32,890 nt of DNA from Chromatiaceae bacterium (GTDB taxonomy: Bacteria > Pseudomonadota > Gammaproteobacteria > SZUA-140): NCBI GenBank assembly GCA_003232725.1, contig QIJH01000168.1, forward strand, positions 1 through 32,890, in the 5' to 3' direction. Numbering within the stretch: position 1 is the stretch's first letter; every line of letters begins with the position of its first letter. Below the pieces are notes generated by a model. The model was not told the DNA's origin. It made no database searches and was given only the letters and a program-made list of their open reading frames with translations. Position numbers and translations under genes: made by a program. Positions 8,980 through 19,070 of this stretch are shown here, one piece after another.

Positions 8980-11583
8980 ATGAGAATGGATCGATTGACA
9001 AGTAAATTCCAGATGGCTTTGGCTGATGCACAAAGCCTGGCGATAGGTCGTGATCACCCATTTATCGAGCCAGTGCATTTGATGACGGCGTTGCTTGATC
9101 AGCAGGGTGGCACAGTGCGTCCGCTACTGAGTCGTGCTGACATCAATGTGAATGCACTACGCTCTCAGTTAGGTGATAGGCTAGATCATCTACCAAGTGT
9201 AGAGGACGCGGATGGTGACCTGCATATCTCGAATGACCTTGGGCGCCTGTTAAATAAGACCGATAAGTTTGCGCAACAGCGTGATGATCAATTTATCTCC
9301 AGTGAGCTCTTTGTACTGGCCGCTGTAGAAGATAAAGGTTCTTTAGGCGATGCGATTCGTGGTGCCGGCGCAGTGAAAGGCGTATTAGAAAAAGCGATTG
9401 ACGAGATGCGTGGTGGTGAACGTGTCAATGATGCCAATGCTGAGCAGCAGCGCCAGGCGCTTGAAAAATTCACTATCGATCTAACAGAGCGCGCTGAGCA
9501 GGGCAAGCTTGACCCTGTGATTGGGCGTGATGATGAAATTCGTCGCACTATTCAGGTGTTGCAACGTCGTACTAAAAATAACCCGGTATTGATCGGTGAG
9601 CCGGGTGTCGGTAAGACGGCTATTGTAGAGGGGTTAGCGCAACGTATTGTGAACGGTGAAGTACCAGAAGGACTTAAGGGTAAGCGTCTTTTATCGCTCG
9701 ATATGGGTTCGTTGATTGCCGGTGCAAAATTTCGCGGTGAGTTTGAAGAGCGTCTCAAGGGTGTGTTGAATGATCTTGCTAAGCAAGAGGGTTCGGTTAT
9801 TCTCTTTATCGATGAATTGCACACTATGGTTGGAGCCGGTAAGGCGGAAGGGGCGATGGATGCGGGCAATATGTTAAAGCCTGCACTTGCGCGGGGTGAA
9901 TTGCATTGTGTGGGTGCGACGACGTTGGATGAGTATCGTCAGTACATTGAAAAAGACGCTGCGTTGGAGCGCCGTTTTCAGAAGGTGCTGGTTGATGAAC
10001 CAAGCGTGGTAGATACCATCGCGATCCTGCGCGGTCTGAAAGAGAAGTATGAAGTGCATCACGGAGTTGAAATTACCGATCCTGCAATTGTCTCGGCGGC
10101 CACGCTTTCACATCGCTATATTACAGATCGTCAGATGCCGGATAAGGCGATTGATCTGATCGACGAAGCGGCGAGCCGTATTCGTATCGAGATTGATTCT
10201 AAACCAGAGTCTATGGATAGGCTTGAACGGCGTTTGATTCAGCTTAAGATTGAGCGTGAAGCATTGGGTAAGGAGAGTGATGATGCATCGAAAAAACGGT
10301 TCGCGATTCTGGATGATGAGATCAGCCGACTAGGGCTTGAATTTGCGGATTTAGAAGAGGTATGGAAGGCCGAAAAGGCTGCCTTACAGGGGACACAAAA
10401 AATTAAAGAAGCGCTTGAACATGCGCGTAATGAACTGGAAACGGCGCGGCGAGGTGGCGATCTGGCGCGGATGTCAGAACTGCAATATGGGCGTATTCCG
10501 GAACTGGAAAAGCAGTTGGATATGGCGGGGCAGGCCGAGATGCAGGAGATGACACTGCTGCGTAATAACGTTACGGAGGAAGAGATTGCAGAGGTTGTTT
10601 CAAAGTGGACCGGGATTCCGGTAACGCGGATGTTAGAAGGCGAGCGTGAAAAGCTGCTGCGCATGGAAGATGTGTTACACCAACGTGTGATTGGTCAGGA
10701 CGAGGCGGTGAAGGTGGTCTCTGATGCGATTCGTCGTTCACGCGCAGGGCTCTCTGATCCCAATCGACCTAACGGTTCGTTTCTGTTTCTAGGGCCAACA
10801 GGTGTTGGTAAAACGGAACTGACCAAAACGCTGGCATCATTTCTGTTTGATACTGACGAGTCATTAGTGCGCATCGATATGTCTGAATTTATGGAAAAGC
10901 ATTCGGTAGCACGCTTGATTGGTGCGCCCCCTGGTTATGTGGGTTACGAAGAGGGGGGGTATCTGACCGAGGCGGTACGTCGTAAGCCTTATTCGGTTGT
11001 ATTGCTAGATGAAGTAGAGAAGGCGCATCCTGATGTATTTAATATTTTATTACAGGTTCTGGACGATGGTCGTCTGACGGATGGTCATGGGCGTACGGTC
11101 GATTTCCGTAATACGGTGATTGTGATGACATCAAACATTGGTTCACAGGTGATCCAGGAGATGATTAGTGAAGAGAATTACGAGGTGATGAAGGACGCAG
11201 TAATGGCAGGTGTTAGTGTTCATTTTCGTCCTGAGTTCATTAATCGTATCGATGACGTAGTGGTTTTCCATCCGTTGGCACAGGCGCAGATACGGGCAAT
11301 TACCGATATTCAAATCGATCATCTACGTGAGCGTTTACGTGAACGAGATATTGGTTTGCAGTTGAGCGATCAGGTACTGGATAAACTGGGTAAAGCGGGT
11401 TTTGATCCTGTCTATGGTGCGCGGCCGCTAAAACGTGCAATCCAGAGTCAATTGGAAAACCGCTTGGCGCAGGAGATCCTTGCCGGGAAGTATTTGGCGG
11501 GTGATATTATTGAGATATCGTTGCTGCATGATGAATTGAGCTTTGAGAAAGGTGTGGCAGAGGCAAACGTATCTGCTGCGTGA
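8980..11583 (+). CDS. clpB: ATP-dependent chaperone ClpB
   Basis: 867 aa with two AAA+ modules ([37 protein letters not shown]) and a middle coiled coil. Confidence 0.97.
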   Translation: MRMDRLTSKFQMALADAQSLAIGRDHPFIEPVHLMTALLDQQGGTVRPLLSRADINVNALRSQLGDRLDHLPSVEDADGDLHISNDLGRLLNKTDKFAQQRDDQFISSELFVLAAVEDKGSLGDAIRGAGAVKGVLEKAIDEMRGGERVNDANAEQQRQALEKFTIDLTERAEQGKLDPVIGRDDEIRRTIQVLQRRTKNNPVLIGEPGVGKTAIVEGLAQRIVNGEVPEGLKGKRLLSLDMGSLIAGAKFRGEFEERLKGVLNDLAKQEGSVILFIDELHTMVGAGKAEGAMDAGNMLKPALARGELHCVGATTLDEYRQYIEKDAALERRFQKVLVDEPSVVDTIAILRGLKEKYEVHHGVEITDPAIVSAATLSHRYITDRQMPDKAIDLIDEAASRIRIEIDSKPESMDRLERRLIQLKIEREALGKESDDASKKRFAILDDEISRLGLEFADLEEVWKAEKAALQGTQKIKEALEHARNELETARRGGDLARMSELQYGRIPELEKQLDMAGQAEMQEMTLLRNNVTEEEIAEVVSKWTGIPVTRMLEGEREKLLRMEDVLHQRVIGQDEAVKVVSDAIRRSRAGLSDPNRPNGSFLFLGPTGVGKTELTKTLASFLFDTDESLVRIDMSEFMEKHSVARLIGAPPGYVGYEEGGYLTEAVRRKPYSVVLLDEVEKAHPDVFNILLQVLDDGRLTDGHGRTVDFRNTVIVMTSNIGSQVIQEMISEENYEVMKDAVMAGVSVHFRPEFINRIDDVVVFHPLAQAQIRAITDIQIDHLRERLRERDIGLQLSDQVLDKLGKAGFDPVYGARPLKRAIQSQLENRLAQEILAGKYLAGDIIEISLLHDELSFEKGVAEANVSAA

Positions 11584-11584
11584 G

Positions 11585-11606
11585 AGTGAACCGTCTGCGG
11601 CTCACT
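11585..11606. terminator. Possible bidirectional hairpin between convergent clpB and histidine kinase genes
   Basis: AGTGAACCG-TCTG-CGGCTCACT stem with one mismatch, at the convergent gene junction; no strong T-tract. Confidence 0.3.
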
Positions 11607-13395
11607 ACTCTGCCAGTAGTCCTGGCGATGCTTTTTTGGTATCACTAATTTTTTCTGAGGATATCGTGGGTAATTTAAACCAGAAGCAGGAGCCAAATCC
11701 TTCTTCTGTTGAGAAGCCCATTTCTCCTTTATGCGCTTCAACGATAGCTTTACTGATGGAGAGCCCTAGTCCAGTACTACCCGTTTTGCGAGTGTTGGAG
11801 GAGTCCGCCTGAGTGAACTTCTCAAATAGCTTATGATGAAATGAGGTGGGGATTCCTGTGCCGTGATCGGTAACGCTAATGTTGATGTGTCCATCTATGA
11901 CGATACTCTTAAGTTCGACAGTGCTTCCCGCAGGTGAAAATTTAACTGCATTTGAGATTAAGTTGCACAGTACCTGCATGAGACGACCTGAGTCGGCATT
12001 GATTTGAATACCGGATTGATTGTTGATGATTTTAAGGTGAATGCTGAATTTTTTGGCATCGGTTCGATTAACTTCAACTGCCTGTTCGATGAACGGTGCA
12101 ACCTCCATTATGCATGGGGTATACATCATGTTACCCGCTTCGATTTTCTGTATATCGAGGATGTCGTTGATTAACAGTAATAGTCGGTCTGTGTTGTTAT
12201 TGGCGACAATTAACATCTCTTTGACCTGAGGGGGTATGTCACCTAAAGCTCCGCCATTAATGAGTCCTAATGAGCCGCTAATTGAGGTCAGCGGTGTGCG
12301 CAACTCATGGCTAACGGTGGAGACAAATTCATTTTTAAGCTTTTCTGCTCGCTTACGTTTGGTAATGTCACGAGCAATGCCGCTGAAGAGGCGTTGGTTG
12401 CCAATTTTCATCTCGTTGATGGAGAGTTCAAGTGGAAAAATCTCTCCATTTTTTCGTTGACCCTCAATTTCAACCCGAGTACCGATAATGGTTTTTTGGT
12501 TGCTTTTGATATACCGTTGTAGCCCCTCTGAATGTACCTTTTTATATGCCGCAGGCATCAATAGAGTGATGTTTTTGCCCTTCACTTCCTCCTCGGTGTA
12601 GCCGAAAATTTTTCTTGCAGCGAGTGTAAAGGACTCAATTATTCCTGCTTCATCGATGGTGATGATGCCATCTGCAATGTTATTAAGTACTGTCGAAATA
12701 CGGACTTCGTTGGCACGAGAGGTTTGTGCCAATTCTTGAAGGCTGTGGGTCGTGCGCCAAAGCTCTTTACCCATGGTATTAAAGGCGATAGTCAGGTTGG
12801 ATATCTCGTCGTTACCTTGGTGAGGTAGTTGGATTTTGTAATCACCATCTGCCAGTCGGCTAGCTGCTTTTTCAAGCCGTAAAACTGGTTTACGGATAAC
12901 TGCATTCTGCCAAAAAGCACTCATCAGTCCAATGACTGCAAAGAGTAACAGTGCAATTAATTCCAGGTTGAATATGCGTTGTTTTTCTATTTGAAGTTCT
13001 TGCGTGACATCAATGATTAACTGGATGTCGCCGACATTCTCATTGTTTACTAACAATTGGTGAGAGAGCGAGATATAATTGTTGTCATCTAATAAGATAG
13101 TTTTTTTGATCGGATAAATTTGAATTCCATCCGGATTCCTTAGTACCACCTGTTTCCAGCGTTCTTTGTGGATTTGGCGTGTGTGTGACAGGCTGCTGTG
13201 TAAGGCGGCAAAATCACCGGCAAGTAGAGAGCGAATAAGGCTTGGTTCTAATGTTTTAAGTACTCTGGTTTCTTGCGCTATGATTTTTTCTTGCTTGTCA
13301 TTTTGTAGGCTCTCGCCCCAATAGAAATGAATGACGATGGCAAAACAGAAAACGCCAATTAAGATTGGTAGCAGTAGTTTTCCTAGAAGGCCCAT
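11605..13395 (-). CDS. Membrane sensor histidine kinase (HAMP-PAS-HisKA-HATPase)
   Basis: Two TM segments, HAMP, PAS (VLNNIADGIITIDEAGIIESFTLAARKIFGYTEEEV), EFVSTVSHELRTPLTSISGSLGLI H-box, N and G boxes (HGTGIP, GSTGLGLSISKAIVEAH). Confidence 0.92.
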   Translation of the reverse strand: MGLLGKLLLPILIGVFCFAIVIHFYWGESLQNDKQEKIIAQETRVLKTLEPSLIRSLLAGDFAALHSSLSHTRQIHKERWKQVVLRNPDGIQIYPIKKTILLDDNNYISLSHQLLVNNENVGDIQLIIDVTQELQIEKQRIFNLELIALLLFAVIGLMSAFWQNAVIRKPVLRLEKAASRLADGDYKIQLPHQGNDEISNLTIAFNTMGKELWRTTHSLQELAQTSRANEVRISTVLNNIADGIITIDEAGIIESFTLAARKIFGYTEEEVKGKNITLLMPAAYKKVHSEGLQRYIKSNQKTIIGTRVEIEGQRKNGEIFPLELSINEMKIGNQRLFSGIARDITKRKRAEKLKNEFVSTVSHELRTPLTSISGSLGLINGGALGDIPPQVKEMLIVANNNTDRLLLLINDILDIQKIEAGNMMYTPCIMEVAPFIEQAVEVNRTDAKKFSIHLKIINNQSGIQINADSGRLMQVLCNLISNAVKFSPAGSTVELKSIVIDGHINISVTDHGTGIPTSFHHKLFEKFTQADSSNTRKTGSTGLGLSISKAIVEAHKGEMGFSTEEGFGSCFWFKLPTISSEKISDTKKASPGLLAE

Positions 13396-13413
13396 TGAGT
13401 CGTTATTCTTTAA

Positions 13414-13680
13414 TTAAGATTGTTCTTGATAAAATATTTCTAGCCCCAACTTGTTAAGCGAAGCGTAATTTTCCATAGAAGTGGAACTGATTTTCTTGAT
13501 AGGAACTTTCTTTAGCATTAGTTGGCCTTGAGTCGTATTGCTCAGTGAGAGCAACGTTTCAGTGACTTGTTTTACCTCTTCTAGCGGAACGCTAGGGTCT
13601 ACGCTGATGGCGGTGCCACTCGTGCACGTGAGCAATAGGGTAATAAAGCACGCAGTGATAGTCAGTGGTGATGATTTCAT
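13414..13680 (-). CDS. Small secreted protein resembling the C-terminal tail of a PhnD-like periplasmic binding protein
   Basis: Signal peptide followed by VDPSVPLEEVKQVTETLLSLSNTTQGQLMLKKVPIKKISSTSMENYASL. Resembles the end of PhnD-type substrate-binding proteins, but only 88 aa. Confidence 0.5.
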   Translation of the reverse strand: MKSSPLTITACFITLLLTCTSGTAISVDPSVPLEEVKQVTETLLSLSNTTQGQLMLKKVPIKKISSTSMENYASLNKLGLEIFYQEQS

Positions 13681-13903
13681 TGTCAGCCTCCATGCTTTTC
13701 AATGGGATCTTAACAGTTATCTGCAATTACATGCGGTAAAGTGCATTCTTGTTAGATTGTATCGTCACTTTAAAAAAAAATTGTAGTAATAAATATTGAC
13801 ACTGGAAATTACTGGTTTTTTATATGGTTTTGGCATGATCTCGCTTGCTCAGGGTATAATGAGGTTTGATGGTTTATGACGTTGTTTGTATTGATATGAA
13901 GGT

Positions 13904-14659
13904 GTGTTTGAAATGAAAAAACCAGGATCGGATCAGCTATATGCAGCGCCGCTCGATGAAATTGTCAGTTTTCGCTTTGATGAGACAGTCGCGGATGTTT
14001 TTCCCGATATGATTAATCGCTCAGTGCCGGGCTACAGCACCCTGATTAATGTGGCGGGGATCTTGTCATCTCAATATGCACAGCCGGCTAGTCGGCTCTA
14101 TGATCTGGGTTGTTCTCTCGGTGCGGTGACGTTATCGATGCGCCGTCGCTTAACACAGCCAGATTGTCAACTGATTGCCATTGATAATTCTGCAGCGATG
14201 TTGTCACGCTGCCGTCAATATGTGAACGCTGATACGGTTGATGTTCCGGTTGATGTTCCGGTTGAATTTTCATGTGCTGATATTCAGCATGTTTCCATTG
14301 AGCATGCCTCTGTTGTTGTTTTAAATTTGACGCTGCAATTTATAGCCCCCTCTCGTCGCATGGCAATGATTGAGAGAATTTATGCTGGCATGCTACCGGG
14401 TGGAGTGTTGTTATTGGCGGAAAAACTGGCTTTTAGTGACGAGACAGAGGCCGCATTTTTTACTGAAATGCACCATGCCTTCAAACGTAGCAACGGTTAC
14501 AGTGCGTTAGAGGTGAGTCAAAAGCGTGCGGCGCTGGATAACGTGCTGGTGCCTGAGACGCGTGAGCAGCACGAGGCGCGCCTACGAGATATCGGCTTTA
14601 ACGAAGTGCGTCAGTGGTTTCAGTGCCTTAACTTTGTCTCGTTTATGGCAGTGAAGTGA
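13904..14659 (+). CDS. cmoA: Carboxy-S-adenosyl-L-methionine synthase
   Basis: DQLYAAP...FRFDETVADVFPDMINRSVPGYSTLI...YDLGCSLGAVTLSMRR...VVLNLTLQFI. Start may be the in-frame ATG at 13913. Followed directly by cmoB. Confidence 0.95.
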   Translation: MFEMKKPGSDQLYAAPLDEIVSFRFDETVADVFPDMINRSVPGYSTLINVAGILSSQYAQPASRLYDLGCSLGAVTLSMRRRLTQPDCQLIAIDNSAAMLSRCRQYVNADTVDVPVDVPVEFSCADIQHVSIEHASVVVLNLTLQFIAPSRRMAMIERIYAGMLPGGVLLLAEKLAFSDETEAAFFTEMHHAFKRSNGYSALEVSQKRAALDNVLVPETREQHEARLRDIGFNEVRQWFQCLNFVSFMAVK

Positions 14660-15627
14660 CTGTTTATCACCGTCTTTATGAGCAGCTTGCGGGTTCGCTG
14701 CTTGAAGGGTGGCTTGAGACGTTACCTGTGGCGGTGGCTGCAACCTTTGAACGCGGGCACGGGGATCTTGCTAAATGGCAGGCAGTTGTTGATGGGCTGC
14801 CAAAGATTAAACCATCATCGATCGAGCTGTCCTCTGATTGTGTGCGGATTGGCGAAGCTGGTGATATTGATGTCGAGACGACTGTCGAAATTGAGCGTCA
14901 GCTGCGCCTTATGCACCCCTGGCGAAAGGGACCCTATTCGATGTTTGGTATTGATATCGATACTGAGTGGCGTTCGGATTGGAAATGGAGGCGGCTTCAG
15001 CAACATATTTCGTCGCTAAAGGGGCGTTATGTGCTGGATGTGGGCTGCGGTAATGGTTATCACGCCTGGCGTATGGCGGGTGAAGGGGCTGAGTTGGTGG
15101 TGGGCGTTGATCCAACCATATTGTTTGTGATGCAGTATCAGGCCCTGCAGCAGTATATGCCTCATGTGCCCGTGTACGTGTTACCGCTGGGCATTGAACA
15201 TTTACCTCGAAAACTAAATGGTTTTGATACGCTTTTTTCGATGGGCGTGCTGTATCACCGTCGTTCACCGATTGATCACCTCTATGAATTGCGTTCGCTG
15301 TTGCGCGCCGGCGGGGAGTTGGTGCTGGAGACGTTAGTGGTTGATGGCGATGCTGACACGGTATTAGTGCCGCAGGGGCGTTATGCGAAAATGCGTAATG
15401 TATGGTTTATTCCGTCGCCACAGGCACTAGAGGGGTGGCTAATGCGTTGTGGTTTTAAGAATGTTCGCCTGGTGGATGTTGCGGTGACATCGCTTGATGA
15501 ACAGCGTAGTACCAGCTGGATGACCTTTGATTCGCTCCCTGATTTTCTTGATCCCGATGATAGAGCCTTGACTGTTGAAGGACTGCCTGCACCAAAACGA
15601 GCGGTGTACATTGCAGAAGCGCCTTGA
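14656..15627 (+). CDS. cmoB: tRNA U34 carboxymethyltransferase
   Basis: HPWRKGPYSMFGIDIDTEWRSDWKWRRL...GRYVLDVGCGNGYHAWRM...FDTLFSMGVLYHRRSPIDHLYELRSLLRAGGELVLETLVVDG. Overlaps the cmoA stop. Confidence 0.96.
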   Translation: MTVYHRLYEQLAGSLLEGWLETLPVAVAATFERGHGDLAKWQAVVDGLPKIKPSSIELSSDCVRIGEAGDIDVETTVEIERQLRLMHPWRKGPYSMFGIDIDTEWRSDWKWRRLQQHISSLKGRYVLDVGCGNGYHAWRMAGEGAELVVGVDPTILFVMQYQALQQYMPHVPVYVLPLGIEHLPRKLNGFDTLFSMGVLYHRRSPIDHLYELRSLLRAGGELVLETLVVDGDADTVLVPQGRYAKMRNVWFIPSPQALEGWLMRCGFKNVRLVDVAVTSLDEQRSTSWMTFDSLPDFLDPDDRALTVEGLPAPKRAVYIAEAP

Positions 15628-15754
15628 GCTTAATTGGGATGTCGTTGGGTATCCTTATGAAACAGAAGGATTAATGTTCATTTAATGCGCTTTGCAGATA
15701 AAACAGTCATGATATAATCACTCTATCTCTTAGAGTGACGGTGGTATTTGTCTG

Positions 15755-16108
15755 ATGCTAATGTTTGACCCTCAATACGTTCGTCCTGATGATGTCGGTA
15801 CGCAACGTAATAAAACCTTGTTGCTGACGAAGTCTGAATCAGTACAAGAAGCTGAAAGTGTTGCTTATCGAGAGCGGGATCAAGCGGGAAACAGGGCGAT
15901 TCCACACCCTGTTATAGGGCATGAGCGCCGTAAAATAGCATCGCGAGACCGTCGTGAGCATGAACGTCGTCAGGAGAACGACTGGCCACTACTGGATACG
16001 CGCTGTCATCGCGAGCGCCGTACAAAACGGCGGCGAGAAGATGATGTGTTGCTTGGCTCTGAAAAGCCTTCGAGCAGGCTAAGAATCGGTGTTAATGAGG
16101 TTGTTTAA
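15755..16108 (+). CDS. Hypothetical Arg/His/Glu-rich protein
   Basis: 117 aa ORF with upstream TATAAT and GGTGG; HERRKIASRDRREHERRQ...HRERRTKRRRED. No family recognised. Confidence 0.5.
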   Translation: MLMFDPQYVRPDDVGTQRNKTLLLTKSESVQEAESVAYRERDQAGNRAIPHPVIGHERRKIASRDRREHERRQENDWPLLDTRCHRERRTKRRREDDVLLGSEKPSSRLRIGVNEVV

Positions 16109-16191
16109 TGCGAACTTTGGGGTACGTTTCTGGTTTAAAATTAAGTGGCAGGCTAAAAATCAGGTTGGGTATTAAAAATAGATAGAAATAT

Positions 16192-16342
16192 GTAACTACT
16201 CAGCGAGTAGTCAAAATTAACAGTGGCTGCTCAGATCGCCCATGAAATCTGCCAGTTTCTTTATGCCCTCGGGTGCAAGGCGTGTAAATGATCATTTTTT
16301 AACGCTGAACGGGTGGAGTTCATGGGTTAGCTGAGTAGTTAC
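16192..16342. repeat. MITE-like element, family 3, copy B (151 bp) with 8-bp TSD AGAAATAT
   Basis: GTAACTACTCAGC...GCTGAGTAGTTAC terminal IR. AGAAATAT at 16184-16191 and 16343-16350. Opposite orientation to copy A. Confidence 0.92.
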
Positions 16343-16430
16343 AGAAATATTAGGAAAAGCATGAGGGTCTGGTGTATCGTGTGCCTTGCCGTCAAAATTG
16401 TTCGTAGCAAACGAAAACCAAGGGGTCAGG

Positions 16431-16607
16431 ATGTTAGCGATATACATACAGATTGCCATCGTATTGGCAGTTGTCGCATTTTTAGTTTTTTTAATGCTAG
16501 ATGATAAGAAGAACCGCAAGCTTCGGGATGAGGAAGAAAAAGAGGAAGCATTGGCGTTGCAAAGCAAGCAACAGGAAGACGCCACTAAAAAAGCTGAAAA
16601 TGATTAG
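16431..16607 (+). CDS. Small single-pass membrane protein, hypothetical
   Basis: MLAIYIQIAIVLAVVAFLVFLMLDDKKNRKLRDEEEKEEALALQSKQQEDATKKAEND. Upstream AGGGGTCAGG Shine-Dalgarno-like sequence. Confidence 0.6.
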   Translation: MLAIYIQIAIVLAVVAFLVFLMLDDKKNRKLRDEEEKEEALALQSKQQEDATKKAEND

Positions 16608-16622
16608 TTGAGCGCGCTTTAT

Positions 16623-17723
16623 CTATTGAATGACCGCTGAGAAGTATCCCAAGTTTCCGTCTTCTATTTGAATGGCTGTTTCCACGCTATTGAGTACCTT
16701 GTGTTGGTTGATGCCGCCAAGCACATAAACCCTTTTGTTATGGGGGGCTACTGCGGTACCACTACGAGGGGTCTTTAGTGTTGAGGTGAGTTGCCAGCGC
16801 CCCACATGCCCTGCATTATCGATGGCGGTGAACTCGACGCTATCTAGCCGCTTTGCGCCATCATGCCCCGCCAAAATATAGAGGTAACTGCCGAGTGAAA
16901 ATGCAGAGGCGATAAAGCGGGGGGTCAGTAGCTTCGTGTTCTCAATGCGCCAGGGTGATAGTGTGCCACTATCACTTATCTGGCTTAACTCAACATCGCC
17001 GTAGCTGACGGTTTGGTCATTTTTCATGTGGCCAGCGAGCAGGTAGAGGTTTTCACCTGAGATCGCGGAAGAATGAATGTAGCGGTCTACTGTTGATTGT
17101 TGAGGCGAGAGCGTCCACTCGCTAAGTTGCCCATTACTGTCTACTGTTGCATATTCGATTGAATGAAGGAAAATGCCGTTATATCCCCCCAGTGCATAAA
17201 TACGGTTGCTGTGTTGATTGACTGTCAAGCCGCGCCGTGGCGTGGTCAGGTCATCTGTTCGCATCCATCTGCCAAGCGAGCCATCAGGGTTGATTTTGGC
17301 CTTTTCTACGGTTGCTACGGGGATGTTATTTTCACCTAATACCCCTTTGGCTCCGCCGATTGCAAATAGGTATCCGTTGCTTGCAGCAGCTGCGAGGTAA
17401 AAGCGGCCTTCATTTAGTGGGTTTGTCTTTTGCCATCTGCCGAGGCTTCCATCGGCTCTAATTTTAGTGTATTCCACTGTGCGAACGTAATTGTTTGCGG
17501 CGTCAATACCGCCTAGTACATATAGATGGTTATTGTATGTTGTTGACGCTAACGCGCGCCTGGGCTCAATGAATGGCGTTGCACTTTCCCAGCCTAACGT
17601 GAAAGTTGGTTTATTGCTTTCGTGTTGCTTAGCCTTTAGCGAAAAAGCTGCAATAATAGCTAAAAGCAGCACGAATAACAGGGGCCATAGATAGCTTTGC
17701 GATTGTCTGTTCATTTCCGGCAA
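16623..17723 (-). CDS. Membrane-anchored Kelch-repeat beta-propeller protein
   Basis: N-terminal TM, then repeated (LYVLGG/LFAIGG/IYALGG/LYLLAG/VYVLGG)...VEYTKI...DGSLGRW units. Confidence 0.85.
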   Translation of the reverse strand: MPEMNRQSQSYLWPLLFVLLLAIIAAFSLKAKQHESNKPTFTLGWESATPFIEPRRALASTTYNNHLYVLGGIDAANNYVRTVEYTKIRADGSLGRWQKTNPLNEGRFYLAAAASNGYLFAIGGAKGVLGENNIPVATVEKAKINPDGSLGRWMRTDDLTTPRRGLTVNQHSNRIYALGGYNGIFLHSIEYATVDSNGQLSEWTLSPQQSTVDRYIHSSAISGENLYLLAGHMKNDQTVSYGDVELSQISDSGTLSPWRIENTKLLTPRFIASAFSLGSYLYILAGHDGAKRLDSVEFTAIDNAGHVGRWQLTSTLKTPRSGTAVAPHNKRVYVLGGINQHKVLNSVETAIQIEDGNLGYFSAVIQ

Positions 17724-17797
17724 TAGTGAGTTGTTTAACTTGAAAGAGCTCTGGCATTTTGTCGTTATAATAGCAGTGATTGAATGAGGAGTGTCCT

Positions 17798-18400
17798 GTG
17801 GCGGTAGATAACGTTGAGATTATTGAGAAAACGATCTGTTATCAGGGGTTTTTTAGTATTGCCCGGTTGCGTCTTAGGCATCGAAAATACGATGGTGAAT
17901 GGAGTGATATCTTAACACGAGAGATTTTTGAACGAGGACATGCCGTTGCCGTATTACCGTATGATCCAGTACGCGATGAGCTGGTGTTGATAGAGCAGTT
18001 TCGAGTTGGCGCACTGGATTTTCCTGCGGATCCCTGGTTGATTGAAATAGTGGCGGGGATTATTGATGAAGGTGAGAGTGCTGAAGGCGTGGCACATCGA
18101 GAGATGGCTGAAGAGGCGGGCTGTGAAATTGAACAGTTAGAGCATGTGTGTGATTATCTGGTGAGTCCTGGTGGTACGACAGAGTCAACCGCGCTGTTTT
18201 GTGGCAAGGTAGATACTACAGGGGTTGGAGGCATCCATGGACTTATTGATGAGAACGAGGATATCAAGGTAAGCGTGGTAACCTTTGATGAGGCTGTGGC
18301 ACTACTTCACAGTGGCCGTATTAGCTCCGCTAATCCTATTATTGCGTTACAGTGGTTAATGTTAAATCGTAAGCGTTTGCGTTTGCAGTGGCAGTCGTAA
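17798..18400 (+). CDS. nudF: ADP-ribose pyrophosphatase (Nudix)
   Basis: Nudix box GIIDEGESAEGVAHREMAEEAG; EQFRVGALDFPADPWLIEIVAG. GTG start after GAGGAG preferred over 17780. Followed by DUF1249 as in the E. coli nudF-yqiB order. Confidence 0.92.
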   Translation: MAVDNVEIIEKTICYQGFFSIARLRLRHRKYDGEWSDILTREIFERGHAVAVLPYDPVRDELVLIEQFRVGALDFPADPWLIEIVAGIIDEGESAEGVAHREMAEEAGCEIEQLEHVCDYLVSPGGTTESTALFCGKVDTTGVGGIHGLIDENEDIKVSVVTFDEAVALLHSGRISSANPIIALQWLMLNRKRLRLQWQS

Positions 18401-18474
18401 AGTAATTTAAATAGTGCGTAAACTGTTCTTTGATATGGTCGATAACATAAATGTATTGAAACGAATTTTTTAAA

Positions 18475-18900
18475 ATGATGTTAATACCTAATAAAAAACC
18501 GTTAATGGTCATGTATGAAGAGAACTATCAGGCGTTAGCAAGGTTAGTGCCTGATATGGGTGTCGATACGGCGATGCTTTCATCTTCCAGAGATCTGCCT
18601 GATTTACATATGAATGTCGTACAACGTGGGAAATACACGCTAACAATCGCTTTTTTACATGCACTTGATGGTAATGAAATTGTGCCAGATATGTATTTGA
18701 CGGTGAAAGTCTACCTTGATGCGCGGGTTGCTGAGGTGCTGACCTATCAAAACAGAAGCGGTTTTGCCCGCATCTATACCTACCCTAATAATAAAATACG
18801 CTACCCGATTGAGAAACGACGGGTGAATCAGTTTTTTTCTGAATGGTTGGCATTCTGTGCTTCAAAAGAATATCGTTTTGCCTGTAGTGATGAGACATAG
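18475..18900 (+). CDS. DUF1249 family protein (YqiB-like)
   Basis: MYEENYQALARLVPDM...YTLTIAFLHAL...PDMYLTVKVYLDARVAEVLTYQ...YPNNKIRYPIEKRRVNQFFSEWLAFC. Confidence 0.88.
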   Translation: MMLIPNKKPLMVMYEENYQALARLVPDMGVDTAMLSSSRDLPDLHMNVVQRGKYTLTIAFLHALDGNEIVPDMYLTVKVYLDARVAEVLTYQNRSGFARIYTYPNNKIRYPIEKRRVNQFFSEWLAFCASKEYRFACSDET

Positions 18901-19070
18901 AAACACTATCTGGCGGTAGCTTTTACTTTTTAGTTTATCCTTCCTTTTTATCAAGTCTCTTCTGGCTGAGCCGATATACAAAATAGTCGTTGTATTAGTT
19001 TCTGGCCGTCCCGGCCTTTGTATTGACTGGTGTTTTACGACATTCTCACATAGTAAGAGAGGTTATTTGC

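Noticed and set aside
10239-10664. 141-aa Ser-rich - strand ORF inside clpB
   Set aside because: Composition typical of an antisense reading of a conserved coding gene.
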